64,000 bases of DNA from Catalinimonas niigatensis. GTDB taxonomy: Bacteria > Bacteroidota > Bacteroidia > Cytophagales > Cyclobacteriaceae. The DNA is taken from positions 3,831,501 through 3,895,500 of the forward strand of contig NZ_CP119422.1 of assembly GCF_030506285.1 (NCBI RefSeq), written 5' to 3'. Below are positions 35,012 to 43,808 of the stretch, one piece after another. Each line of letters starts with the position of its first letter. Within the stretch, counting starts at the first letter, position 1. The translations under genes were made by a program, and so were the position numbers. The notes under the pieces were generated by a model, which searched no databases, was not told the origin of the DNA, and saw only the letters and a list, made by a program, of their open reading frames with translations.

Positions 35012-35538
35012 GAGGCTTCGGTAACTTCTTTTAAATTAGACAATCCTTTTTCAAAGTCAGGGCCCAGCATACTATCCAGAAATAAACCAAACATACGATC
35101 AACCGGATAACTAAGTTCTCCTTCATTGATCCAGGTTACCCGGGTACCTTGGGGCACTTCCTCAAATGTCCAAATATCGTCAGATTCAAACATTTGTGGT
35201 TCTTTAAAAGCTAATTTAGAAGTAATTTTTTTATTAGGCTCCATTTGATGCAGTGTAAGTGAACCTATGCCTACTTCTGCTCCATTCCATGACCATACAG
35301 AACCGATATCTTTACCAGTGCCGGAGATAGAATTTTTTACACTTGGGTCACTGGCCGTCCAGGGATTCCACTCTGCCCAGTGATGCAGATTGGAAACTTT
35401 GGGATACACCTCACTCACTGGCTTATCAATCACGATAGAACGCTCTACATGATAAGTGGAAGGAAGAAAAAAAGCGACAATCAGGAACAGTCCTATGGCA
35501 ATGGCTATTCCAAAGAAGGATTTCTTGAGTAGTAGCAT
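35008..35538 (-). CDS. SRPBCC-fold (polyketide cyclase-like) protein with membrane anchor
   Basis: A 176-residue protein with one N-terminal membrane helix (about 5-25). A START/Bet v1-like domain follows: VERSIVIDKPVSEVYPKVSNLHHWAEWNPW, read over 32-61, then GSVWSWNG, and a C-terminal helix FEKGLSNLKEV. These domains bind hydrophobic ligands; the anchored SRPBCC form is common in Bacteroidota and its ligand is unknown. It overlaps the acetyltransferase gene by four bases, so the two are translated in series. Confidence 0.85.
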   Translation of the reverse strand: MLLLKKSFFGIAIAIGLFLIVAFFLPSTYHVERSIVIDKPVSEVYPKVSNLHHWAEWNPWTASDPSVKNSISGTGKDIGSVWSWNGAEVGIGSLTLHQMEPNKKITSKLAFKEPQMFESDDIWTFEEVPQGTRVTWINEGELSYPVDRMFGLFLDSMLGPDFEKGLSNLKEVTEAS

Positions 35539-35628
35539 AAGTTTGAGGATTTTTAATCAAGATAAAAAATACTTAAAATAAGTACAAATTTATGATAAAC
35601 CCCCCCTAATCTGGGGGATAAATCAGTC

Positions 35629-35985
35629 TCAAACGGATAGAGGTTGTCCAAATCTGATCAGGTTGCCATCTTCGTCTAGTATGGAAAATTCTCGCATACC
35701 CCAGGGTTTATCTTCTAGTTTTCCATTAGGATGTACAACTCCTGCTTGTTGCATTTCCAAATACAACTGATCTACTTCTTGCACATTAACATAGCAACTG
35801 GTGTTCTCAGGGAAGATTTTATCATTACATTTCCAGAAATGAATGGCAATGTCATCACGAACTATAATGCCATAGCCAGCATCATGGTATGTGGCTTTGA
35901 ATCCAAGCTTAGAAATATAGAAAAGTATGCTTTTGTCTATATCAAGAGAAGCAAGTACCGGGGCAGCTTTTACAAGGTGTTTCAT
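35629..35985 (-). CDS. VOC-family (glyoxalase/bleomycin resistance fold) protein
   Basis: A 118-residue protein with the paired beta-alpha-beta-beta-beta units of the vicinal oxygen chelate fold. The N-terminal half is APVLASLDIDKSILFYISKLGF, and the C-terminal half has VNVQEVDQLYLEMQQAGV and WGMREFSILDEDGNLIRFGQ. Ligands are suggested by His and Glu residues at strand ends (AIHFWK, GMREF). The substrate is unknown; it may bind antibiotics or be a dioxygenase. It is monocistronic, upstream of the SRPBCC gene by 90 bases. Confidence 0.88.
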   Translation of the reverse strand: MKHLVKAAPVLASLDIDKSILFYISKLGFKATYHDAGYGIIVRDDIAIHFWKCNDKIFPENTSCYVNVQEVDQLYLEMQQAGVVHPNGKLEDKPWGMREFSILDEDGNLIRFGQPLSV

Positions 35986-36069
35986 GGTTGAGGATGGGTT
36001 TGGTAAAGAGGATTGAATATACTTAAAAAAAGTATTTATTTGGGATAGTCAAAAAAATATTTAGCCAAT

Positions 36070-36099
36070 AAAAAAGCCATCCTGTAATTAAGATGGCTT
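36070..36099 (-). terminator. Intrinsic terminator of the ALDH7-type gene
   Basis: Arms AAGCCATC (36074-36081) and GATGGCTT (36092-36099) form an 8 bp stem. On the minus strand the hairpin is followed by TTTTTT. It lies 26 bases beyond the aldehyde dehydrogenase stop. Confidence 0.75.
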
Positions 36100-36124
36100 C
36101 AGAGAATTAGTGAAAATTACCTGA

Positions 36125-37690
36125 TCAGATATCAAACTTGATGCCTTGTGCCAAGGGTAGTTCTGTACTGTAATTGATAGTATTGGTCTGGCGGCGCATA
36201 TAGAATTTCCAGGCATCAGAACCGGATTCTCGCCCTCCGCCAGTATCTTTCTCACCCCCAAAAGCACCGCCAATCTCAGCGCCGGAAGTTCCGATATTGA
36301 CATTGGCAATGCCACAGTCAGAGCCCTGATGGGACAGGAAAGTCTCTGCTTCCAGCAGATTCTGGGTAAATATGGCAGAAGATAGTCCCTGCTTCACATC
36401 GTTCTGAATACGTATGGCCTCCTTCACATCTCCTTTGTATTTGATAAGATAAAGGATAGGGGCGAAGGTCTCTTCCTGTACCATTTCAAAATGACCTTCT
36501 GCTTCTACTAAAGCGGGTTTAACATAATTGCCACTGCGATAAGTATCTCCTTCCAGTACTTCACCTCCAATCAATAGCTTGCCACCTTCTTCTTTTACCT
36601 TTTGTAAAGCAGATTTGAAATTTTCTACTGCCTCATTGTCAATCATTGGGCCAACTAAGGTTTTTTTGTCCAGGGGATTTCCTATGGAAAGCGAAGGATA
36701 AATTTTGAGTAAGCGGCTTTTGACTTCCTCATACATTTTCTCATGGATGATTAGGCGACGGGTACTGGTACAGCGCTGCCCACAGGTGCCCACGGCTCCG
36801 AATACCGTAGCCCGGATAGCCATCTCCAGGTCAGCATGTTCGGTGATGATGATGGCATTGTTTCCACCAAGTTCCAGCAATGACTTGCCCAGGCGTGCGC
36901 CTACGGCTTCTCCTACTTTTTTGCCCATGCGGGTAGAACCGGTAGCTGAGATCAGAGGAATGCGACGATCATGGGCCATCAGAGAGCCAATTTCTGCATC
37001 GCCCAATATCAGATTAAAGATACCTTCGGGCAGATTATTTTCTTTGAGTACTTCGGCTACAATTTTCTGGCAGGCAATGCCAGTCAATGGAGTTTTTTCA
37101 GAAGGTTTCCATAGCACTACATTACCACAAACTGCTGCAATCATGGCGTTCCATGCCCAAACGGCTACCGGAAAGTTAAAAGCTGAAATCACACCGGTGA
37201 TTCCCAAAGGATGATACTGATCATACATGCGGTGGTTGGGCCGCTCCGAGTGCATGGTAAATCCAAAGAGCTGACGGGAATGCCCCACAGCCAGATCGCA
37301 GATATCGATCATTTCCTGCACTTCGCCCAGGCCTTCCTGGTAGATTTTACCCATCTCGTAAGTCACCAGCTTGCCCAAAGGCTCTTTGTATTCACGCAGC
37401 TTTTGTCCTATCTGACGAACAATCTCACCACGTTGCGGGGCAGGCATTTTGCTCCAGGTGTTGAAGCCTTTGTGCGCCTGCTCAATCACTTTTTCATATA
37501 CAGCTTTGTCAGCCATTTTTATAGCAGCAATCAATTCACCGTCTACCGGAGAATGAATCTCACGTGTGGCACCTCCTTCGGTGGCACTGCCAAAATGCTG
37601 GCCGGTACTAAAAGCGGAGTTGAGGCTATCTACTTTCAGGGTTTGTAAGACCTGCTGCATCTCGTTGGTCAATGTTTGTGTTGTTTCCAT
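36125..37690 (-). CDS. ALDH7-type 2-aminoadipate semialdehyde dehydrogenase
   Basis: A 521-residue NAD-dependent aldehyde dehydrogenase. Catalytic residues are Cys307 in GTCGQRCTSTRR, Glu273 in LLELGGNN and Asn172 in SAFNFPVAVWAWN. Family-7 (antiquitin) features include the TGSTRMGK cofactor loop and the C-terminal GGAFGGEKDTGGGRESGSDAWK block. ALDH7 members oxidise 2-aminoadipate semialdehyde to 2-aminoadipate in lysine degradation, and the enzyme producing that semialdehyde is encoded at 32076-33440. The ATG at 37690 is chosen over one 30 bases upstream. Monocistronic. Confidence 0.92.
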   Translation of the reverse strand: METTQTLTNEMQQVLQTLKVDSLNSAFSTGQHFGSATEGGATREIHSPVDGELIAAIKMADKAVYEKVIEQAHKGFNTWSKMPAPQRGEIVRQIGQKLREYKEPLGKLVTYEMGKIYQEGLGEVQEMIDICDLAVGHSRQLFGFTMHSERPNHRMYDQYHPLGITGVISAFNFPVAVWAWNAMIAAVCGNVVLWKPSEKTPLTGIACQKIVAEVLKENNLPEGIFNLILGDAEIGSLMAHDRRIPLISATGSTRMGKKVGEAVGARLGKSLLELGGNNAIIITEHADLEMAIRATVFGAVGTCGQRCTSTRRLIIHEKMYEEVKSRLLKIYPSLSIGNPLDKKTLVGPMIDNEAVENFKSALQKVKEEGGKLLIGGEVLEGDTYRSGNYVKPALVEAEGHFEMVQEETFAPILYLIKYKGDVKEAIRIQNDVKQGLSSAIFTQNLLEAETFLSHQGSDCGIANVNIGTSGAEIGGAFGGEKDTGGGRESGSDAWKFYMRRQTNTINYSTELPLAQGIKFDI

Positions 37691-37768
37691 CCTATAAAAA
37701 TTTATACTCACAAAATACAAGCTTAAAAGAATTTATCAGTTTTTCATACCTTCAAAACAAATTAGCTT

Positions 37769-38392
37769 ATGGAAGACATTACTCCTTACTTTATACTTGT
37801 TCTGCTCTGGATAGTTTACTTTGCTCTGCATAGCCTATTGGCGGCCAGGCGAATTAAAGATTTTCTGAAGAACAAAATGGGCCGAAAGTTAGCACGTTAC
37901 TATCGCCTGCTCTATAATATATTCGCTGTACTTAGTATTGTTCCTGTACTGTTTTACAACGCCCTCATCTCTACTAAAGTGCTTGTTCCTCTGGATTGGA
38001 AAGCTATCATCAGCTTTCTTGGGTTAGCCATCTCTACCTATGGCATCATTGTCACGAGGCTGGCATTTCGGCAGTATTCTCTCAAGGAGTTTCTGGGTTT
38101 GAAGCAACTCAAAAATGAGGAAGAAGAAGCCTTCAATACCCAGGGTATTTTGGGAGCGGTACGCCATCCCTTATATTTCGGAGGTTTACTGATTCTCCTG
38201 GGTTTCTGGCTGTTTGCTCCTACTTTGGCCAATCTCATTACAGTCGTCATGCTTGTGCTGTATATTCTGGTGGGTATTCGTTTTGAAGAGCAGAAATTAG
38301 TAGAACAATACGGCGATGCCTACAAAAAATATCAACAAGAAGTACCCATGCTGATCCCTAAACGCAATGCACTAAAGCAATTGCGAAAATAG
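37769..38392 (+). CDS. Isoprenylcysteine carboxyl methyltransferase-like membrane protein
   Basis: A 207-residue membrane protein with about five helices. The C-terminal catalytic-type block is GILGAVRHPLYFGGLLILLG (about 126-145), then GIRFEEQKLVEQYGDAYKKYQQEVPMLIP (about 170-198). This is the SAM-binding signature (RHPxY, then ExxLxxxFGxxYxxY) of the ICMT/PEMT family. The substrate is unknown; bacterial members methylate lipids or small molecules. Its stop codon abuts the stop codon of the convergent DUF3267 gene with no base between. Confidence 0.82.
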   Translation: MEDITPYFILVLLWIVYFALHSLLAARRIKDFLKNKMGRKLARYYRLLYNIFAVLSIVPVLFYNALISTKVLVPLDWKAIISFLGLAISTYGIIVTRLAFRQYSLKEFLGLKQLKNEEEEAFNTQGILGAVRHPLYFGGLLILLGFWLFAPTLANLITVVMLVLYILVGIRFEEQKLVEQYGDAYKKYQQEVPMLIPKRNALKQLRK

Positions 38393-38947
38393 TTAGTCCT
38401 GATAAACAATACAGCCTGCATTTTCGGGGTGATCAGCTACCCAACTGCCTTTGGGTACTTTTCTAAGCACGGATAAGATCCAGAAATCGCCGGAAGCGGC
38501 TACGATAAAGAGCATGCCGTAGGCAAACAACCACCCATTTGCAGTGAATAGTGAAATACCATAAGGTACAAAACCCAGGAGAAAAGCAGGCATAAAGGCA
38601 CCCCAGCGATACGGAGTGATTAGCATAGGTTTTTTGGCATGCGCATAGGGTGTCAGGGTTTTCCACTGAATTCCAAGTTTCATCTCCTGCCAGCTTAAAC
38701 CTGCCAACTGTTTCCAGGTAATGGCATGTATCAGTTCGTGGAGTAATACCCCCACTAAAATAGCTGGTAAAAACCATAAGGTATCAAAGAGTCCTTTCCA
38801 GGCATAGGCAAAAGCTTCCCAACCCCAAATGAGGATGAATGGAACTATGAACAGAAAAGATACCCCTACAAAGGGTAGTACCAAGAGCTGAATTCTGGCA
38901 GTTGGCACTGACATATCTATTGTCTTCTTCCCTATAAAATTTTCCAT
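38393..38947 (-). CDS. DUF3267 membrane zincin (putative zinc peptidase)
   Basis: A 184-residue membrane protein with about four helices. A zinc-protease motif HELIH sits inside the second helix (GVLLHELIHAITWKQL, about 66-81), and the downstream loop TPYAHAKKPMLITPYRW is typical of DUF3267. The layout resembles compact site-2-type proteases, though activity is unproven. The ATG at 38947 is used. An in-frame TTG at 39001 would overlap the previous gene's stop (TTGA) and add 18 residues; either is possible. It is the last gene of an operon behind a sigma factor and a membrane protein. Confidence 0.82.
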   Translation of the reverse strand: MENFIGKKTIDMSVPTARIQLLVLPFVGVSFLFIVPFILIWGWEAFAYAWKGLFDTLWFLPAILVGVLLHELIHAITWKQLAGLSWQEMKLGIQWKTLTPYAHAKKPMLITPYRWGAFMPAFLLGFVPYGISLFTANGWLFAYGMLFIVAASGDFWILSVLRKVPKGSWVADHPENAGCIVYQD

Positions 38948-38997
38948 GAGGTATAATTTTTTAACAAACACATGAAGTTTATATTCTACGCTTAAAA

Positions 38998-39603
38998 TCA
39001 AGCGGCATTCAGTTGGTTAAGATCTTCTTTGAGATGTTCCAGATAGGTTCCAAACGCTTTGTAATCCATCCAGCGGGCCAGATAGTAGCAGGCAGGAACC
39101 AGGACTAGATTGAGTGCGATCAGCAGGCTTAAAATTCGCTGGTCTGACAGTATATCCTCAACATCGCGATTCATGGTAAATCCATACACAAAGCCGGCAG
39201 TGATAGATACCGGATAAATAAATAAAGCTACTCTCTGCTCATATTTACTGATCTGGGAAATTCTGAGATAGTAAATTTCCAGGGTTTCTTTCAGGCTAAG
39301 GTTCTTGTCTACAAAGTTCAAAATGCGGTACTGCCCGAAGATTAATACCAAACCCACAAGATAAGCCAGGATCAGTGGTGACATCAGAATTTTATTGTAA
39401 ACTTTGTCGGTAGAGAGAATGATGACTAAAAACAACAGACTAAAGAACGCAATCAGCAACAGTTTTGCTTTTACATTTTTTTTCAGCTTTACTAAGGGGT
39501 CAACTGATTTTTTTTGTAGGGCCTTATTGAGAAATGCTTCATCCAGCAAAGGCGGTTCTTCAGCACCTTGCCATGCTTCCCAGGATTTATTCAAGTCCTT
39601 CAT
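38998..39603 (-). CDS. Membrane protein in anti-sigma position
   Basis: A 201-residue protein. The soluble N-terminus (about 1-45) has SWEAWQGAEEPPLLDEAFLNKALQ; about four membrane helices follow (near 47-64, 73-92, 125-141 and 155-173), then an acidic C-terminal helix. I do not recognise a family. Its start overlaps the end of the sigma-factor gene by 17 bases, and proteins in this place usually hold the sigma factor at the membrane. No ZAS or RskA-type motif is visible, so the anti-sigma role is an inference from position only. Confidence 0.75.
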   Translation of the reverse strand: MKDLNKSWEAWQGAEEPPLLDEAFLNKALQKKSVDPLVKLKKNVKAKLLLIAFFSLLFLVIILSTDKVYNKILMSPLILAYLVGLVLIFGQYRILNFVDKNLSLKETLEIYYLRISQISKYEQRVALFIYPVSITAGFVYGFTMNRDVEDILSDQRILSLLIALNLVLVPACYYLARWMDYKAFGTYLEHLKEDLNQLNAA

Positions 39604-40084
39604 AGGTTTGTCTTTTTTCGGCTAATTTTTTTCTGATACGATGCAAACGCAACGCTATGTTGGCTTTTTGCATACCGCTGATGTCAGCAATTTCTTCATT
39701 CTGATATCCATCCAAATGTAAGCTGATGATCATCCGATCAATCTCAGGTAGCTGCTTAATACTGAGCACCAGCCATTCTTTTTCACTGCTGTCGTCACTC
39801 TGCTGGCTCAGATGTGCTGCTGCTTCCAGGGACTCAATATCAGGCTGACGGTAATTTTTTCGCTGAGCAGTAAGTACAGTATTTAGGCTCACGCGATAAA
39901 GCCAGGTAGAAAATTTGGAGCGTTCCTCAAAAGCAGGATAGGATTTCCAGGCCTGCAGCAGTATTTCCTGTAGCATATCCTGGCGTTCAGTAGCCTCGTC
40001 TATGTAGAGAAAAATGACTTTCTGCATAATACCTCTGTGCTGTTGAATCAGCTTTAAAAACTTTTCCTTGTTTGGCTGGCCCAT
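39587..40084 (-). CDS. ECF-type RNA polymerase sigma factor
   Basis: A 165-residue sigma-70 family protein. Region 2 covers about 15-80, with ERQDMLQEILLQAWKSYPAF and FSTWLYRVSLNTVL. Region 4 covers about 100-160, with the helix-turn-helix NEEIADISGMQKANIALRLHRIRKKL. It is compact and lacks extra domains. It leads an operon of overlapping genes with a membrane protein and a HELIH zincin, which suggests control by membrane signalling and possibly proteolysis. It differs clearly from the sigma factor at 3533-4108. Confidence 0.93.
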   Translation of the reverse strand: MGQPNKEKFLKLIQQHRGIMQKVIFLYIDEATERQDMLQEILLQAWKSYPAFEERSKFSTWLYRVSLNTVLTAQRKNYRQPDIESLEAAAHLSQQSDDSSEKEWLVLSIKQLPEIDRMIISLHLDGYQNEEIADISGMQKANIALRLHRIRKKLAEKRQTYEGLE

Positions 40085-40169
40085 AGTTTACGGTTACCCC
40101 TTGCAATACTTGCTTTTGCAGATGAGTAGCAGAAAAGAGCGTATTATTTCACTAACTCTGATTTTTTAT

Positions 40170-40195
40170 AAAAAAAGCCGGAACGTAGCCCGGCT
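40170..40195 (-). terminator. Intrinsic terminator of the AIM24-like gene
   Basis: Arms AGCCGG (40176-40181) and CCGGCT (40190-40195) form the stem, followed on the minus strand by TTTTTTT. It lies 27 bases after the stop of the gene at 40223-40996. Confidence 0.8.
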
Positions 40196-40222
40196 AAATT
40201 GTAAGATGGATACCAAATCTGC

Positions 40223-40996
40223 CTAATCTTCCAGGAAACCACCCAGAATAGAACTTTCTCCTTTGTTTTTATTCTTACCATAGGGTGCCAGCGCAGCAAT
40301 GAGTTTGCGTAATGGCATGGATTGCAACCATACTTTTCCTGTGCCGGAAAGGGTAGCTAAAAATATGCCTTCACCACCAAAAATCATGGATTTCAAGCCT
40401 CCTGCCGACTGCACATCAAAATCTATGGAAGGTTCAAAGGCTACCACGCAGCCAGTATCTACCCGCAGGGTTTCGTTATTGAGTTGTTTTTCAATCACTG
40501 TACCGCCAGCGTGGATAAAAGCCCGTCCATCACCCTGTAGTTTTTGAAGAATAAAACCTTCACCACCTACCAGGCCTGAGCCTAACTTGCGGTTAAAAGT
40601 AATATTTACTTTAGTACCGAGTGCGGCACAAAGGAAGGCATCCTTCTGCACCGTCAGGCTGTGATCGTACATTTCTGAAAGATCAATGGGGATTACTGTG
40701 CCGGGATAAGGAGCAGAAAAAGCCACCTTGGCTTTGCTATGTCCGCGATGGGTAAAATGGGTCATGAAAACGGACTCTCCGGTAAGAACGCGTGAGCCTA
40801 CAGAGAGTAGTTTTCCAAAAAAGCCCTGATTGGGATCAGAACCATCGCCCATTTTGGTTTCAAACTGTACACCATTGTCCATATATACCATGGCACCAGC
40901 TTCAGCAATGACCGTTTCATTAGGATCAAGCTCTACTTCTACGACTTGTATGCCGTGTCCGTGAATTTCATAATCAATTTCATGTGATTTGTTCAT
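40223..40996 (-). CDS. TIGR00266/AIM24-family protein
   Basis: A 257-residue beta-rich protein of the AIM24 family (trypsin-like Trp repeat fold). Recognisable blocks are [14 protein letters not shown] (about 24-37), [24 protein letters not shown] (from about 143), [17 protein letters not shown] and [25 protein letters not shown]. The order and length match the family. Its biochemical role is not known in bacteria; the eukaryotic namesake is mitochondrial. Monocistronic. Confidence 0.93.
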   Translation of the reverse strand: MNKSHEIDYEIHGHGIQVVEVELDPNETVIAEAGAMVYMDNGVQFETKMGDGSDPNQGFFGKLLSVGSRVLTGESVFMTHFTHRGHSKAKVAFSAPYPGTVIPIDLSEMYDHSLTVQKDAFLCAALGTKVNITFNRKLGSGLVGGEGFILQKLQGDGRAFIHAGGTVIEKQLNNETLRVDTGCVVAFEPSIDFDVQSAGGLKSMIFGGEGIFLATLSGTGKVWLQSMPLRKLIAALAPYGKNKNKGESSILGGFLED

Positions 40997-41198
40997 AAGT
41001 CAGTGGGGGTTAAGTTGAAGAAATTATATTCTAAGTGTACCGATCAATTTAAATAAAAGTTGGATAAAGGCCCAAAAAACAAGCTTATATCCTAAATAGC
41101 AGACCTTCATAAGCCAAATTTGATAAAAAGATAAGCTGACTGACTACTATAATGCGCTTCATAATTCACTGAAAATTATAGATCCACTTAAAATGAAA

Positions 41199-41837
41199 CT
41201 ATAGAAACGTCAGGCTGGAATGCTGGTCTAGCATCCAGCCGGTAATACTATAGCGCGGGCGAGTCGTAATCAATACTTCATGCTCAATTTCACTTCTAAA
41301 ACAAACAAGCCGCCCTGAAAGCGGAGCAATATCAAATTCATTGTTGGGTAAAAACATGCGCAATTGTCCTCCATCTTTTTCTTTCCAGTTTTTGTTGAGA
41401 TAGCAAACGGTTGAGATGACCCGATGGGCATTTTGCTGAAAGCGATCTGCATGGCGTTTATAAAAAGTACCGGCAGGATACATGGCGAAATGGGCTTCAA
41501 AATCTTTTAAACCTAAAAAGCAGGTGCGGTTGAGATATTCCATCAATTGTTTCATCCTGGCCACATAGCGGGCCGTAATTTCAGTCATGTCGTTGGGATC
41601 AATCCATCGGATATAGTCTCCCCTAATGGTTTTGTCAAGTGCAAAATTCTGCATCTTTCCTATGCCTGCTTTTTTGAACTCACCTTCTTCTGACAAACCC
41701 TGAAACCGACTGATCACGGCATCAACTTCAGAAGCACTAAAAAAATGATTTATGATTCCGTAGCCCTCTTCAGCCAACTGATCAACCAATTGTTCTAATT
41801 GAGATTCCTGTAATAAAGATATGTTTTCCTCACTCAT
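41199..41837 (-). CDS. 2-oxoglutarate/Fe(II)-dependent oxygenase
   Basis: A 212-residue prolyl-4-hydroxylase-like double-stranded beta-helix enzyme. Iron ligands are the HxD pair in YKRHADRF (about 134-136) and the distal His in SEIEHEVL (about 188). The 2-oxoglutarate-binding Arg is in RPRYSITGWM. The N-terminal half is helical, with YGIINHFFSASEVDAVI. The substrate could be a protein proline or another residue. It stands apart, with no pathway context. Confidence 0.88.
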   Translation of the reverse strand: MSEENISLLQESQLEQLVDQLAEEGYGIINHFFSASEVDAVISRFQGLSEEGEFKKAGIGKMQNFALDKTIRGDYIRWIDPNDMTEITARYVARMKQLMEYLNRTCFLGLKDFEAHFAMYPAGTFYKRHADRFQQNAHRVISTVCYLNKNWKEKDGGQLRMFLPNNEFDIAPLSGRLVCFRSEIEHEVLITTRPRYSITGWMLDQHSSLTFL

Positions 41838-41846
41838 AGCTTAAAA

Positions 41847-41876
41847 ATTAAAAAAGCAATCTTTATAGATTGCTTT
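41847..41876 (-). terminator. Intrinsic terminator
   Basis: Arms AAAGCAATCT (41853-41862) and AGATTGCTTT (41867-41876) form a perfect 10 bp stem with a 4-base loop, followed on the minus strand by TTTAATTTTT. It ends the gltX / 77-residue gene transcript. Confidence 0.8.
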
Positions 41877-41904
41877 AATGTGCTTATTCCTGAATCAGAG
41901 AAGT

Positions 41905-42138
41905 TTACTTCTTTGTGCTCTTGCGAGGCGTTTCTTCTTCTGCCCCTTCTTTTCCTTTATCAATATCGTCTCTGTCCCGCAGTTTTTTATCATCCACATG
42001 ACGGTTTAAAAACTTGTTGATTTTGTCAATGTCCAGAGTTGATTTGATTTCTCCAAAAGAATCAATTTTGATGTCAAAACCATTTAACTCATCGTTGACT
42101 TTAGGGATATTTCTTTTGCTTAATCTTTTTCTGCTCAT
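41905..42138 (-). CDS. Small charged hypothetical protein
   Basis: A 77-residue hydrophilic protein. The basic N-terminus MSRKRLSKRNIPKVNDELNG precedes a central segment FDIKIDSFGEIKSTLDIDKINKFLN and a disordered acidic/basic tail. It lies seven bases downstream of gltX and is followed by a terminator, so it is probably cotranscribed with gltX. It resembles short conserved proteins of unknown function in Cytophagales. The highly charged ends hint at nucleic-acid or ribosome association, which is speculation. Confidence 0.75.
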   Translation of the reverse strand: MSRKRLSKRNIPKVNDELNGFDIKIDSFGEIKSTLDIDKINKFLNRHVDDKKLRDRDDIDKGKEGAEEETPRKSTKK

Positions 42139-42145
42139 AATATAT

Positions 42146-43687
42146 CTAAGTTTTTATCTGATCACCCAGCTTTTGCAAGGCGTATTGAATTCTTGAGGCG
42201 GTTTCATCCCTACCCAATACCTCTATGGTAGGCATCAGATCCGGACCAGAACCTTCGCCTGTGACGGCTAAACGCAGTGCCTGCATCACTTTTCCCATTT
42301 TCACATCCAGTGCGTTTAGCACCTCTTCCAACACTGCTTTGACCTCATCCGCAGTCAGGGTAACCTTCTGCTCTTTAAGGGCATTGGCAAAAGCCTGAAG
42401 TACAATTGCGGCTTCTTCCGTCCACTTCTTATTAACGATTTTCTCGTCATATCGTTGGGGTGCCTCGTAAAAGAACTTTGCATTTTCCCATATTTCCGCC
42501 GGAAAAGTGACTCTTTCTTTCATGAGTCCGCTAACCTGTACAGCTTTTTCCCGGCTGCTTTTAACGCCTGCTCTTTCTAATACTGGCAACAACATATCAG
42601 CCAGTTCTTCGTCAGATTTAAGTCGCAAATATTGTTGGTTATACCATTTGGCTTTATGGATGTCAAATCGGGCACCTGCTTTATTGATATTGGCAATGCT
42701 AAACGTTTTTACTAGTTCTTCTTTGGTAAAAAGCTCCTGTTCAGTTCCCGGGTTCCATCCCAAGAATGCCAGAAAATTGATAAATGCTTCCGGGAGGTAA
42801 CCTTCTTCCCTGAAACCAGGAAGCTTGTTGTTTTCTTCATCTACCCATTCCATAGGAAATACCGGGAAGCCGTGCTTCAGCGAGTCTCTTTTACTGAGTT
42901 TTCCATTGCCATCCGGCTTAAGCAACAAAGGGAGGTGGGCAAACTGCGGCATGCTGGCCTCCCAGCCAAAGAATTGGTACAAAAGCACATGCAAAGGCGC
43001 AGAAGGAAGCCATTCTTCACCACGAATCACATGGGTAATTTCCATCAGATGATCGTCTACCACATTGGCCAAATGGTAAGTAGGCATCCCATCCGATTTC
43101 ATCAGTACTTTGTCATCCAGGGTAGATGACTGCACCATAATCCAGCCACGAACCATATCATTTAGTCTGACTTCGTCCTTGCGGGGTACTTTCAGGCGAA
43201 TCACATATGGTTCTCCCGCATCTATTTTTGCCTTCACTTCTTGTTCAGAAAGAGTAAGAGAGTTTTTCATACTCATACGGGTAATGGAATTGTATTGCGG
43301 CTGTGCTACTCGGGCTTCTTTCAGCTTTTCCCGCATTTCATTCAGTTCCTCCTCAGTGTCGAAAGAGTAATAGGCATGGCCAGCATCAATGAGTTGCTGT
43401 GCATATTGCTTATACATATCTTTCCTTTCGGATTGACGGTAAGGGGCATGAGGCCCCCCTTCATCCACCCCTTCATCAGGCTGGATGCCGCACCAGTGCA
43501 AGGCTTTTTTGAGGTACTCTTCCGAGCCAGGCACATAGCGGGTTTGATCGGTATCTTCTATACGCAAAATAAAAGTACCCTTCTGCTGTTTGGCAAAAAG
43601 ATAATTATAAAGTGCTGTACGAATTCCTCCAATATGTTGTGGACCGGTGGGACTAGGGGCAAACCTTACTCTTACTTTCTTTTCCAT
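42146..43687 (-). CDS. gltX: Glutamate--tRNA ligase
   Basis: A 513-residue class I aminoacyl-tRNA synthetase charging tRNA-Glu. It begins MEKKVRVRFAPSPTGPQHIG; HIGG is the HIGH-type motif (about 16-19), and KLSKR in GNGKLSKRDSLKHG is the KMSKS-type motif (about 258). The C-terminal anticodon-binding domain is helical, with AVTGEGSGPDLMPTIEVLG. An open frame extends 46 codons further upstream, but the family start is clearly the ATG at 43687. The small gene at 41905-42138 follows closely. Confidence 0.97.
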   Translation of the reverse strand: MEKKVRVRFAPSPTGPQHIGGIRTALYNYLFAKQQKGTFILRIEDTDQTRYVPGSEEYLKKALHWCGIQPDEGVDEGGPHAPYRQSERKDMYKQYAQQLIDAGHAYYSFDTEEELNEMREKLKEARVAQPQYNSITRMSMKNSLTLSEQEVKAKIDAGEPYVIRLKVPRKDEVRLNDMVRGWIMVQSSTLDDKVLMKSDGMPTYHLANVVDDHLMEITHVIRGEEWLPSAPLHVLLYQFFGWEASMPQFAHLPLLLKPDGNGKLSKRDSLKHGFPVFPMEWVDEENNKLPGFREEGYLPEAFINFLAFLGWNPGTEQELFTKEELVKTFSIANINKAGARFDIHKAKWYNQQYLRLKSDEELADMLLPVLERAGVKSSREKAVQVSGLMKERVTFPAEIWENAKFFYEAPQRYDEKIVNKKWTEEAAIVLQAFANALKEQKVTLTADEVKAVLEEVLNALDVKMGKVMQALRLAVTGEGSGPDLMPTIEVLGRDETASRIQYALQKLGDQIKT

Positions 43688-43808
43688 GATTAATGATTGA
43701 TCTCTGTATATATTTATAAACTCAGCCTGGAAGTGATGGTTGTGCAAAAGTATACTATGCCATGGGTCAATTGCAAACCCTTGGAGCCTGAGGCATTGAT
43801 CAGGCAGG

